DNA of 10,068 nucleotides from Chloroflexota bacterium. Its GTDB lineage: Bacteria; Chloroflexota; Limnocylindria; P2-11E. The notes under the pieces are model-generated. The model had not been told where the DNA came from and made no database searches. It saw only the letters and a program-made list of their open reading frames with translations. The stretch lies in NCBI GenBank assembly GCA_005881085.1, contig VBGU01000132.1, forward strand, positions 1 through 10,068, in the 5' to 3' direction. The position numbers were made by a program, and so were the translations under genes. Shown piece after piece: positions 1 to 7,370 of this stretch (position 1 is the stretch's first letter; each line of letters starts with the position of its first letter).

Positions 1-250
1 TGAGGATCGCCTCAGCCGGTCCAGCCGCGAGCGGACCCGCGTCGAACTCGACGATGAGTTCCCCTTCAAGCACGAGCAAGAACTCGTCGCTGGTCTGACA
101 GTGCCAGCCGCCGTCGAGCCTTCCAGACCCCGCGTGCAGGACCGATACGCCGTTCACCGTGCCGAGCTCGGTGTTCGTCCACGCGGGCGGCGCGCGGAGC
201 GGCGTCGGGTCCGAAGCCAGCGCGTCGCGAAGGCTGATCTTCTTGCCCAC
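1..250 (-). CDS. Cupin-domain protein, C-terminus beyond window
   Basis: The visible 83 codons encode a small cupin. The motif around residues 50-63 reads H50-x-Q52, E56, then six residues to G63, which fits cupin motif 1 (HxH...E...G) with Gln replacing the second His. Motif 2 would lie outside the window, so the metal and substrate cannot be inferred. The chosen start is GTG at 250-248, eight bases after the stop of the upstream GTPase, and it gives a typical short N-terminus (GKKISLRDAL). No strong ribosome binding site is visible, so translation may depend on coupling to the GTPase gene. A cupin has no obvious link to the GTPases; it may simply be read through from their promoter. Family assignment is confident; function is unknown. 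Confidence 0.75.
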   Translation of the reverse strand, partial: MGKKISLRDALASDPTPLRAPPAWTNTELGTVNGVSVLHAGSGRLDGGWHCQTSDEFLLVLEGELIVEFDAGPLAAGPAEAIL

Positions 251-258
251 GCGACCGA

Positions 259-1836
259 TCAGCCCCGCTCGATCGTCGACCGCGCGGCGCCAATGCGCGC
301 GCGCGCCGCGTCGATCGTGTCGAGCCGCGCGAACAAGACATCGCGAAGACGCTGCTCGAGCTCACGGACGAGATCGGCGCGCAGGCGACGGGCCCATCGC
401 CGCCCGAGCAGGCCCGCATGCGCGCCGAGAAGACGCGCGAGGAGAAACCCAGCGAGGAGCAGCCCCGCGAGCACGATGAGCGGTGTGGGGATCGGTCCCA
501 TGACCGGAACGTCGACGCTCGCGAACGGCGCGTGCAGAAGGAAGACCGCCGCGATCCAGAGCCCCGCGAAGAGCAGCCCCGCCGTCACGACGTACTGCAG
601 CGCGCCGATCGCGGACCACACAACGCTCGTAGGCGCGCGCACGTCCGCCGTGCGCGTCGCCACGGCCGCATCGATCGCGGCGGTGAGGCGCGTGCGCAGC
701 TCCTCGGCATCGACGAGCGATGCGATCGCGCCTCGCGCCGCGGAGGGCACGCGAGGGAGCAGGTCGCCGACGAGGATCCGGATCGGCTCGGATGCCCGAG
801 CGAGCGTGCCGCGCTCCCGCCAGCGACGGAGATATCCCTCCGGATCCGCGACGACTCGATCTCGACCGGTCGCGCGGTACAGAAACGTGGTGAGGAGCCC
901 GAACGGGCCCGCGCCGCGCGGACGGGCCGCAAGGCGCGTCGCGGCGACGGCCTGCCGCTCGAGGCCGGTCAGATCGACGATCGCCGCCGCCTCGCGCGTG
1001 ACGTCGGCAAGCACGCGGACCCGCTGGTCGGCGGACATGAGCGGCTCCGCGTCTTGCAGGACGCCGGCGCGCGTCGCCAGGTCCAGCGAGGCATCCTGCA
1101 GCTCGGCCGCGATCCGCTCCGCGATGACGCGTTTTGCCTCCACCCCATTTGTGATCCACTCGCGCAGCTCGCGCGTGTCGCCGTCGCGCGTCGCGCTCGT
1201 GACCGCGACGCCGACGTTCTCGATGCCCTCCGCACGAAGGCTCGCGGCGAGATGCTCGCGAAGGCGCTCGGCATCGGCGCCGATCCGGTCGGCCTTGTTG
1301 AGCACCACGAGCTGGTGCGCCAGACGCGGAGCCCACCGTCGGAGGTAGTCGTCGTGGAGCACGGCGTCGCGGTACTTCTCGGGATCGGCGACCCAGACCA
1401 CCGCGTCGACGCGGGGGAGGAGCTCGTCCACGCGTGCGCGGTGCTCGGGGGTCGTCGAATCGACATCCGGGAGATCGAGGACCGCGACGTCCGCGAACGC
1501 ACCGCTCGTGTGGTCCCGCACCTCGCGCACGTCGAGCCAGCCGAGGAGCGGGGCGGTCTCCTCTCGTGCGCTCTCCGCGACCCACGCGATGGGCGTCCCG
1601 GTCGTGGGACGGCGTGCGCTCGCCGGGCTCACGACCTCGCCCGCGAGCGCGTTGAGCAGGCTCGACTTGCCGACCCCGGTGCCGCCGACAAAGGCGAGCA
1701 CGTACGCGGACCCCTCGAAGCCGAGTCTCTGCCGCGCATGAGCGAGGACACGCCGCGCGCGCGAGGTGTCCAGGCCGAGCGCCCCCGCGGCGTCGACCGC
1801 GTCGTCCAGAGCCGCAAGGCTCGCGGAGAGCGTCAT
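259..1836 (-). CDS. Membrane-anchored YfjP-type GTPase (second of pair)
   Basis: This 525-residue protein is a P-loop GTPase. The P-loop GGTGVGKS is at residues 51-58, the switch I threonine in RPTT at 76-79, G3 is DLPD at 121-124, G4 is a full NKAD at 180-183, and a TSA G5-like motif is at 213-215. An alpha-helical middle follows, then two hydrophobic segments at about 405-435 and 449-472 and a basic, coiled-coil-like tail. This matches the second member of the GTPase pair common in Actinobacteria, often annotated YfjP or 50S ribosome-binding GTPase, whose job is not established. The start ATG at 1836-1834 overlaps the upstream GTPase stop as ATGA, so the two are probably translationally coupled. 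The frame is open further upstream, but that part is a shadow of the first GTPase gene. Membrane remodelling in the manner of bacterial dynamins is an inference. Confidence 0.88.
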   Translation of the reverse strand: MTLSASLAALDDAVDAAGALGLDTSRARRVLAHARQRLGFEGSAYVLAFVGGTGVGKSSLLNALAGEVVSPASARRPTTGTPIAWVAESAREETAPLLGWLDVREVRDHTSGAFADVAVLDLPDVDSTTPEHRARVDELLPRVDAVVWVADPEKYRDAVLHDDYLRRWAPRLAHQLVVLNKADRIGADAERLREHLAASLRAEGIENVGVAVTSATRDGDTRELREWITNGVEAKRVIAERIAAELQDASLDLATRAGVLQDAEPLMSADQRVRVLADVTREAAAIVDLTGLERQAVAATRLAARPRGAGPFGLLTTFLYRATGRDRVVADPEGYLRRWRERGTLARASEPIRILVGDLLPRVPSAARGAIASLVDAEELRTRLTAAIDAAVATRTADVRAPTSVVWSAIGALQYVVTAGLLFAGLWIAAVFLLHAPFASVDVPVMGPIPTPLIVLAGLLLAGFLLARLLGAHAGLLGRRWARRLRADLVRELEQRLRDVLFARLDTIDAARARIGAARSTIERG

Positions 1837-3509
1837 GCGGCGAGCGGCGCCATCGAGGCGCGAAGCTCGTCGGCCAGCGTACGGAGCTCGACGGGATCGG
1901 CCGCGAGCCGGTCGTACCGCGCTCGTTCCGTCGCGAACTCCTTGCGGAGCAACGTCTCGAGACGTTCGCGCGCGTTCGCGATCATCTCGCGCATCGCCGC
2001 TTCTCCGAAGATCGCCTGCATGAGCTTCTGGTTCAGGAATCCGGTAGCCGCGACGATGCCGATCTCGGTGCCGGTCACTCCCGCGGTGTGCGCGAAGACA
2101 CCGACCATCGCCGCCACGGTCAGCGCGTTCACGCCGAGCGAGACGCCGAACGCGAGATCGCGCTTGCCCGCACCGCGAGCCTGCACGTCGGTCGCGATGC
2201 TCGCGACCCACTCCTGCAGGCGCGGCCGGATGCGGGCCGCGAGATCCGGCGACGCCGACCACAGGGTGGCATCGCGCCCGAGCTGGGCCGCGGGCCCCTC
2301 GCGGCTGGACCATTCGCTCGCGACCCGGCGCGCCGCCTCGGTCGCGCGCGCGACCGCGACCGCGATCACGTCACTCGTGACCTCCTTCTCGACGACGCCG
2401 ACCGGAGCCTCGGGCATCCCGCGGAATACCGCGACGATCGTGCCGCGAATCCGCCCGAGCCCGCGCGAAAAGAAGCGTGTGATCTGGTCAGCCTTCACGT
2501 ACGACTCCCAGTGGCGTAGCACCTCGGTGCGGAGGAAGGTCCCGCCACGCAGCTCCTCCAACAATGCGGCGAGCTCGGCGTCGTACGACTTCGCCGTGAT
2601 CGCGCGGAGCGCCTCGCCTTCCGCGGCGGCGCGCTCGACATCGTCCGCGATCCTCCCCAGGAGCGGGCCGAGCCCGGCGAGAGCGCCCTCGAGCGCCCGT
2701 CGCGCGAGAGCGAGCCTGCGCTCGCGATCTCTGGCGAGCTCGTCGACGCGCTCGAGCACGGGCGCCGCCGCCTCGAGCTCGAGGCGCTCGCCCGACGGAT
2801 CGAGCCGACCCTCGGCGACGCCGACGATCTGAACACGCGCGTCGTCGATCCCCCGGAGCGCCGTGTCCTTCAAAACGCGGCGGAGGTCCTCGAGGACCAC
2901 GCGCTGCTCCGACTCATCGGGGGGCATCCGGTTCACCACGATGAGCAGGGGGAGCCCCCGCGCGGCGATGCGCTGCACGACATCGAAGGGGACCTTGTCC
3001 GCGTAACGGATCGCCGACGTCACGAAGATGCCGAGGTCGGCCGCCTCGACCAGGGCGTCCGCGATGACGCGGTTCGACCGCTCGACGGAATCGAGATCCG
3101 GCGCGTCGACGATCGCGAGACCGGCCGATGCGGTCGTCGCCGGCGCGCGCACGATCTGCCCACCGCCGATGCCCGCGAGTGCCCCCCTCCGCAGTGTCGC
3201 CGCGTCGGCGTCGGTCGCGAGGAGGACGGCCTCACGCGTCGTTGGCCGAAGGACGCCGGTGCGGCTCACGGTCGCGCGGGCGAGTGTGTTCATGAGGGTC
3301 GATTTCCCGGCACCGGTCGGGCCGAGGAGCACGACGAGGAGCGGCGACTCGAGCGCCTGCACGCGCGGCAGGACGTAGGCCCGGACGTGATCGCGAAGCT
3401 GTCGCGCGCGATCCTTCGCTCCGGCGGGCTCGTCGTCCCGCACGAGCGCCGCCCGGCGGTCCGCGAGCGCGGCGATGCGTTCGGCACGCTCGGCCAGAGA
3501 TGTCACCAC
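1833..3509 (-). CDS. Dynamin-like GTPase (first of pair)
   Basis: This 558-residue protein has a P-loop GPTGAGKS at residues 63-70, switch I RPTT at 88-91, G3 DAPD at 135-138, and NRMP at 193-196 where the NKxD guanine-recognition motif would be. The degenerate G4 suggests weakened or altered nucleotide specificity. Residues 240-450 are charged and helical, as in a dynamin-like stalk. Two hydrophobic segments at about 453-475 and 477-495 could insert in the membrane, and a further helical tail follows. The start is GTG at 3509, with a second in-frame GTG at 3506; no strong ribosome binding site helps choose. It overlaps the next GTPase by four bases. Tandem, unlike GTPases recall the paired bacterial dynamin-like proteins (DynA/DynB, IniA/IniC), but the closest resemblance is to the actinobacterial YfjP-associated pair. 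A shared heteromeric complex is inferred. Confidence 0.87.
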   Translation of the reverse strand: MVTSLAERAERIAALADRRAALVRDDEPAGAKDRARQLRDHVRAYVLPRVQALESPLLVVLLGPTGAGKSTLMNTLARATVSRTGVLRPTTREAVLLATDADAATLRRGALAGIGGGQIVRAPATTASAGLAIVDAPDLDSVERSNRVIADALVEAADLGIFVTSAIRYADKVPFDVVQRIAARGLPLLIVVNRMPPDESEQRVVLEDLRRVLKDTALRGIDDARVQIVGVAEGRLDPSGERLELEAAAPVLERVDELARDRERRLALARRALEGALAGLGPLLGRIADDVERAAAEGEALRAITAKSYDAELAALLEELRGGTFLRTEVLRHWESYVKADQITRFFSRGLGRIRGTIVAVFRGMPEAPVGVVEKEVTSDVIAVAVARATEAARRVASEWSSREGPAAQLGRDATLWSASPDLAARIRPRLQEWVASIATDVQARGAGKRDLAFGVSLGVNALTVAAMVGVFAHTAGVTGTEIGIVAATGFLNQKLMQAIFGEAAMREMIANARERLETLLRKEFATERARYDRLAADPVELRTLADELRASMAPLAA

Positions 3510-3797
3510 TTCTGCGGCTGCAAGGTAGAGACCCGCGGGCTGTCGTCGGTTATCGTGCGTATCGGTGCGTTACGGTGGCTTCCCGTGTCGATACGGTGGT
3601 TGCGATGTGCGCTTCTCCGTCGAGAGGGGCGACTCATATCCATCCCTTCTCGAGGCGAGCGCGAAACGCACCGAGCATGAGATCGCCGAGCATCAGTACC
3701 ACCACATTCCACTCCGGACCGAGACTCCACCCGCCGGCTCGCTTCAGCGTCTTCCACGACGAGGAGCGGCTCCCAAGCGGATCGACTGACCCTCGGC
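3510..3797. other. Intergenic region, no convincing gene
   Basis: This stretch is the upstream region of the GTPase operon. It holds an inverted repeat and direct repeats at 3558-3599 (listed separately). On the minus strand, the frame ending at 3634 reads protein-like over its last 30 codons (WSLGPEWNVVVLMLGDLM and on), with no good start or ribosome binding site. It could be the tail of a lost gene or chance. No clear -35/-10 pair was found; GATAAC on the minus strand near 3550 is a weak -10 candidate. Confidence 0.6.
3558..3599. repeat. Inverted and direct repeats upstream of GTPase operon
   Basis: CGTATCG at 3558-3564 is the exact reverse complement of CGATACG at 3589-3595. TACGGTGG occurs at 3571-3578 and again at 3592-3599, 21 bases apart, about two helical turns. 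On the minus strand these read as CCACCGTA repeats, with a third looser copy (CACCGATA) alongside. The cluster lies 49-90 bases upstream of the GTPase start. It may be an operator, but seven- and eight-base matches can arise by chance in GC-rich DNA. Confidence 0.4.
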
Positions 3798-3826
3798 ACG
3801 AGTCGGCCCGACAGGGCCTGACGTGC
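3796..3826. repeat. Stem-loop within left arm of the 138-base element
   Basis: GCAC at 3796-3799 pairs with GTGC at 3823-3826, GTC at 3802-3804 with GAC at 3820-3822, and GGCCC at 3805-3809 with GGGCC at 3814-3818, around a GACA loop. No T-run follows on either strand, so it is not a standard intrinsic terminator, though it lies about 90 bases past the epimerase stop. The opposite arm has lost this internal symmetry through its two base differences. Confidence 0.5.
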
Positions 3827-3935
3827 TCGCGGGTTCCCTCGACCACGGACCGGCCTCGGCATTCGCCTTCGCCGGCCGCTGCGCGGTAGGGTCTCGGGTC
3901 CCACTGCGCCGTCAGGCCCTCTCGGCCCGACTCGT
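3798..3935. mobile_element. MITE-like element with 25-base terminal inverted repeats
   Basis: The 25 bases at 3798-3822 are the reverse complement of 3911-3935 at 23 of 25 positions; the mismatches fall at 3807/3926 and 3812/3921. The 138-base unit is flanked on both sides by CGGC (3794-3797 and 3936-3939), a possible four-base target duplication. Near its centre, 3851-3878 can fold into an eight-pair GC stem (CGGC, two-base bulge, CGGC; ten-base loop). The left arm is itself palindromic (GGCCC-GACA-GGGCC at 3805-3818). No transposase is encoded, so if mobile it would be non-autonomous. The right arm encodes the last seven residues (TSRAERA) and the stop of the epimerase. A large structured RNA or bidirectional terminator is the alternative reading. 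The repeat is directly seen; mobility is inferred. Confidence 0.55.
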
Positions 3936-4852
3936 CGGCGGCCCGAACACATCTCGCATACCCGTCGCAAGATCGCGTGGCTTGGTCCCGAGCTCGGCAC
4001 GCGCTTTCGCATCCGTTGCCCAGAAGGTGACGCCGTCCGCCGAAGACACGACCTCGCGCATGCTCGAGATGAATCGCCCCGCGAGACGCGCGACCGCGGA
4101 TGGGATGACGAGCGGCGGTAAGTTCCGTCCGGTCGCTTTCGCCACAGCGCGATACGCGTCCCCGAGTGTCGCGATCTCTCCGCCGAGGATGTAGCACTCG
4201 CCGTCGCGGCCCCGGTCCAGCGCACGAAGGATGCCGTCGGCGAGGTCGTCGACGTGCACGAGATTCAATCCGAGTCTCTCGAAGGCGCGATAGCGGAGGT
4301 GCCCCTCCGCGAGCGCACGGAAATTCGCGCCAACGGCGGAGTGGTCGCTCGGCCCGTAGACCTGACCGGGCTGGACGATCACGATCGGCGCCCCGCTCCG
4401 CGCCGCGTCGAGGGCGATCTCGTGGGCTCGCCGCTTGGTGTCCTCGTACGCGGACGTTGCCGGTGATGTCGGCTGAAAACCCTCGGCCACCACCCTGCCG
4501 TGCGTGTTGCCGAATGCCGCGATCGTGGACACATGGACGATCCGCGGGGTCCGGGCCGCTCGTGCGGCCTCCAGCATGCTGCGAGTGCCAGTGACGTTCG
4601 TCGCCTCCATCACCCGGCGTCGTTCAGCGGTGACGCCGATCTCGTAGATCGCCGCGCCATGTATGAGCGCGTCGCAGCGCCGGAGCTCGCCGATCGCATC
4701 GGTCGCATCCACGACATCGCCCCCGACGAGCTGGCACCCGAGCGCGCTCAGGGATGCGGCGCGGGACGGATTGCCGCATCGCCGCGCGCACGAAGCGCGC
4801 GCGCCACGGCGCCCATCACGAAGCCGGTCGCACCGGTCACAAAGACTCTCAC
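3912..4852 (-). pseudogene. NAD-dependent epimerase/dehydratase, frameshifted
   Basis: This is an extended short-chain dehydrogenase/reductase (nucleotide-sugar epimerase or dihydroflavonol reductase type). It starts at GTG 4852-4850 with MRVFVTGATGFV, the Rossmann beta1 and glycine motif, but the third Gly of GxxGxxG is Met. That frame ends after 34 codons at TGA 4750-4748. The rest is in another frame, open from about 4772 to the TGA at 3914-3912. It carries the family's catalytic Ser (HVSTIAAFG) and YxxxK (YEDTK) plus the NLVHVDDLADG segment. The junction is near 4773-4777: the sequence goes from ...ARGD to NPSRAASL with only five bases where the family usually has about seven residues (beta2), so about 16 bases seem missing. 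The C-terminus is supplied by the inverted-repeat element. A sequencing error is possible, since the remaining frame is intact for about 287 codons. Substrate cannot be told. Confidence 0.8.
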
Positions 4853-4914
4853 TCGGGGAATACTCTCGCGCCTTCGCGCGTTGCTTGTTTGCCGTTCCAG
4901 GCCTGGGGGAAGCC
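4853..4914. promoter_or_regulatory. Divergent intergenic region
   Basis: These 62 bases separate the start of the disrupted epimerase (minus) from the start of the oxidoreductase (plus), so promoters for both should lie here. It includes a relatively AT-rich patch (ttgcttgttt at 4881-4890). I could not assign convincing -35/-10 boxes. Confidence 0.4.
4905..4910 (+). promoter_or_regulatory. Ribosome binding site GGGGGA of the oxidoreductase
   Basis: The purine run GGGGGA lies four bases before ATG 4915. It supports that start over the longer open frame extending upstream, where the GxGxxG motif would no longer sit at the N-terminus. Confidence 0.55.
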
Positions 4915-5559
4915 ATGAATATCGCCATCATCGGAGCCGGTAACGTCGGCGGCGCGCTCGCGAAGTCGAGCGTGCGCGCAGGGCACAAGGTCACGCTGAG
5001 CGCGAAGGATCCGGCGCACGCCGAAGCGAAAGCGAAAGAGACCGGGGCTCGCGCCGTGCACAGCGCCTCCGATGCGGTCAAGGCTGCGGACGTCGTCATC
5101 CTCGCCGTGCCGTATACGGCCGTCGACGCCGTCCTCGACGAGCTCGGCGACGCGCTCGCCGGCAAGGTGCTGATCGACGTCACGAACCGAATGAAGCGCG
5201 ATGCGATGGCCGAATCGGTCGACGGGTCATCGGCGGCCGAGCAGATCCAGAAGAAGGCTCCGAAGGCGAAGGTCGCGAAGGCATTCAACTACGCGTTCGC
5301 CTCGAAGCAGGCGGATCCAAAGGTCGACGGTCAGTCGATCGACGGATATGTCGCATCAGACGACGCCGACGCGAAGAAGACGACGCTCGAGCTCGCGCGA
5401 TCGATCGGGTTCCGGCCGATCGACGCAGGTCCGCTCGCGATGGCGCGGGCGCTCGAGGCCATGGCGATCCTTAACATCGCGCTCCAGATCCAGAACGGGT
5501 GGCCCTGGCAGAGCGGCTTCAAGCTCATCGGACCGACTCCCGACAAGAAAGCGTCATGA
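4915..5559 (+). CDS. NADP-binding oxidoreductase, F420-dependent NADP reductase-like (COG2085)
   Basis: This 214-residue protein has a dinucleotide-binding GxGxxG at residues 7-12 (GAGNVG) right after the start. Ser29 and Lys31 after beta2 fit preference for NADP phosphate. The segments VVILAVPYTAVDAVL, VLIDVTNRM and the C-terminal NGWPWQSGFKLIGP are typical of the COG2085 predicted dinucleotide-binding enzymes, related to archaeal F420H2:NADP oxidoreductase and Steap reductase domains. The length fits the family. It is probably soluble: there is no signal peptide or membrane segment. ATG 4915 follows a clear ribosome binding site. Its stop overlaps the next gene's start as ATGA, so the dioxygenase is likely co-translated. 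Whether F420, flavin or a quinone is the partner cannot be read from the sequence. Confidence 0.85.
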   Translation: MNIAIIGAGNVGGALAKSSVRAGHKVTLSAKDPAHAEAKAKETGARAVHSASDAVKAADVVILAVPYTAVDAVLDELGDALAGKVLIDVTNRMKRDAMAESVDGSSAAEQIQKKAPKAKVAKAFNYAFASKQADPKVDGQSIDGYVASDDADAKKTTLELARSIGFRPIDAGPLAMARALEAMAILNIALQIQNGWPWQSGFKLIGPTPDKKAS

Positions 5560-6326
5560 CCGACCGCATGCCCGCGCTCTTCATCGGACACGGAAGCCCG
5601 ATGAACGCGCTTGTCACGAACAAGTGGACCGAGGACTGGAAGGCGCTCGGCGCGTCGCTTCCTCGTCCACGCGCGATCGTCGCGATCTCGGCGCACTGGT
5701 ATACCGACGGGACCGGCGTCACGGCGGTCTCCACTCCGCGGACGATCCACGACTTCGGCGGATTCCCGCGCGCGCTCTTCGAAGTCCAATACCCGGCGCC
5801 GGGCGATCCGGATCTCGCCAAGGACCTGACCGAAATACTCGCCCCGACGCCGGTTCTGCTCGATAGCTACTGGGGACTCGATCACGGCACGTGGTCGGTC
5901 CTGGTGCGGATGTTTCCGAAGGCGGACATCCCGGTCGTGCAGCTCAGCATCGACGGGACCGCACCGCCCGAGACGCACCGCGCCCTCGGCGAGCGCCTCG
6001 CGTCGCTGCGCGATAAGGGCGTCCTCCTCGTTGGCAGCGGCAATGTGGTGCACAACCTTCGGGCGGGTTTCGGCGATCACGCGCCGGAGTACGACTGGGC
6101 CAAGCGGTTCGACGAGAAGGTGCGCGACCTCGCGGTGAGCGGTGACGCGGAGCAGCTCGCGAGCTACGAGCAGCTGGGTCCGGACGCGGAGCTCTGCGTG
6201 CCGACGCCCGATCACTACTACCCGCTCCTCTATACGGTGGGTGCGCGCCGCGAGGGGGACGAGGTGTCGTTCCCGACTGGTGGACTGAACGGCGGCGTGT
6301 CGATGCTCGCGGTGAAGCTCGGCTGA
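5556..6326 (+). CDS. ygiD: YgiD-type 4,5-DOPA extradiol dioxygenase (LigB family)
   Basis: This 256-residue protein belongs to the class III extradiol ring-cleavage dioxygenases (LigB superfamily, DODA/YgiD type). The four expected metal-site histidines are present: H12 in FIGHGSPM, H47 in ISAHWY, H166 in GSGNVVHNL and H220 in TPDHYYPLLY. The spacing of 35, 119 and 54 is close to the E. coli YgiD pattern, in which these residues bind zinc. YgiD opens the ring of L-DOPA and related catechols; the natural substrate here is not known. The start overlaps the preceding oxidoreductase stop (ATGA), which suggests coupled expression. The gene ends six bases from the convergent hydroxyproline dehydratase gene, with no obvious terminator between them. 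Family assignment is firm; substrate is an inference. Confidence 0.9.
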   Translation: MTDRMPALFIGHGSPMNALVTNKWTEDWKALGASLPRPRAIVAISAHWYTDGTGVTAVSTPRTIHDFGGFPRALFEVQYPAPGDPDLAKDLTEILAPTPVLLDSYWGLDHGTWSVLVRMFPKADIPVVQLSIDGTAPPETHRALGERLASLRDKGVLLVGSGNVVHNLRAGFGDHAPEYDWAKRFDEKVRDLAVSGDAEQLASYEQLGPDAELCVPTPDHYYPLLYTVGARREGDEVSFPTGGLNGGVSMLAVKLG

Positions 6327-6332
6327 CCCGCG

Positions 6333-7370
6333 TCAGCGGAGGATGAAGCCCTCCGCGAGAGGATCGTCCGGCGCGATCAGGATCTCGCTGCGCCCGGTGA
6401 TCCATGCGCTTCCTTCTACCTCCGGCACCACCGCGTCGTAACCCTCCCAGCGCGTCTCTCGCGCGATTCGTCCAGTGAAGCGGGTGCCGATGATGCTCTC
6501 GACGACGAACGACCCGCCTGGGGAAAGACGACCCCGCGCGCGCTCGATCGCGACCCGGGCGGACACGCCGGTGCCCGTCGGCGATCTATCGACCTCGCCT
6601 TCCGCGAAGACACAGACGTTGCGCGAATCCGCGCCGCTGCCGAGCGCCGGTCCCGTGAAGATCGTCCCGTACAGAAATGAGAGGTCCGGCTCCACCGGGT
6701 GACGGATCTCGCGAGCCGCGATCACCGCGCGTTTGATCGCGCTGCCGACCGCGATGAGATCGCGGAACCGCTCCGGCGTCATCTCGAGGCCCGCGTTCGC
6801 GGCGTCGACGAACGCGTAGAACGCACCGCCGAACGCGAGGTCGTACCGCACCTCGCCAACGCCCGGCACCGTCACGCGGTCGTCGAGCGACACGACGAAG
6901 GACGGCACGTTCTCGAACGCGACGCTCATCACGCGCGCGCCCTCGCGCCGCGGCCGCGCCGTCACGCGGCCCGCGGGCGTATCGAGGCGAACCACCGCAC
7001 GCTCGCTGAGGAGGCCGACCTCGAGCGCGACGGTCACCAGGGCGATTACGCCATGGCCACACATCGTGCTCCAGCCTTCGTTGTGCATGAACAGCACGCC
7101 GGCGTCGCCGTCGGGCGTGACCGGCTCGGTGGGGATCGCTCCATACATGTCGGCGTGCCCGCGCGGCTCGAACATGAGGCCCCGCCGCAGTCCGTCGAGC
7201 CGCTCGCGGGCAAAACGGCGCTTTTCGAGGATCGTCGCGCCCGGAATGGGGTCGATCCCGCCCGTGAACACCCGGAGCGGCTCGCCCGCGGCATGGGACT
7301 CCACGGTGAGGACGCGCCGCCACGACGGCGGCGGCCGCCAGGACGGGGCTTGGTCGGAAGAGAAGGACAC
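6333..7370 (-). CDS. Trans-3-hydroxy-L-proline dehydratase (proline racemase family)
   Basis: This 345-residue protein is in the proline racemase family (VESHAAGEPLRVFTGG near the N-terminus, NEGWSTMCGHG, DRSPTGTG). The first active-site Cys is C104 in MCGHG. At the second site, where racemases and 4-hydroxyproline epimerases have Cys, it has T265. The Cys/Thr pair is the signature of trans-3-hydroxy-L-proline dehydratase (EC 4.2.1.77; human L3HYPDH has the same pair), which forms delta1-pyrroline-2-carboxylate and water. The chosen start GTG 7370-7368 gives a family-typical length; no ribosome binding site is well placed (GGGAG lies about 21 bases away). A downstream GTG in the TVESHAAG segment is possible but would cut into the conserved fold. 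The probable partner reductase lies at 8298-9281 on the same strand. Cytosolic. Confidence 0.88.
   Translation of the reverse strand: MSFSSDQAPSWRPPPSWRRVLTVESHAAGEPLRVFTGGIDPIPGATILEKRRFARERLDGLRRGLMFEPRGHADMYGAIPTEPVTPDGDAGVLFMHNEGWSTMCGHGVIALVTVALEVGLLSERAVVRLDTPAGRVTARPRREGARVMSVAFENVPSFVVSLDDRVTVPGVGEVRYDLAFGGAFYAFVDAANAGLEMTPERFRDLIAVGSAIKRAVIAAREIRHPVEPDLSFLYGTIFTGPALGSGADSRNVCVFAEGEVDRSPTGTGVSARVAIERARGRLSPGGSFVVESIIGTRFTGRIARETRWEGYDAVVPEVEGSAWITGRSEILIAPDDPLAEGFILR

Noticed and set aside
418..2832. An 804-codon open frame on the plus strand
   Set aside because: It is antisense to two GTPase genes with complete G motifs, and its translation is a low-complexity Arg/Ala/Ser-rich product typical of GC-rich shadow frames.
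3828..3842. A GGGTTCCCTCG stretch resembling a tRNA T-arm
   Set aside because: The loop does not fit the GTTCRA consensus and no acceptor, D or anticodon arm is found around it.
3634..3846. A 70-codon GTG-initiated minus-strand frame
   Set aside because: No ribosome binding site, the N-terminal half lies inside the inverted-repeat element, and only the last part looks protein-like; kept as a possible remnant rather than a gene.
4748..4785. Programmed ribosomal frameshift in the epimerase
   Set aside because: No slippery heptamer or similar signal is visible, and the missing beta2 residues would not be restored by a frame change.
6333..7370. Calling the protein proline racemase or 4-hydroxyproline epimerase
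   Set aside because: Those enzymes need two Cys residues; the second site here is Thr265.
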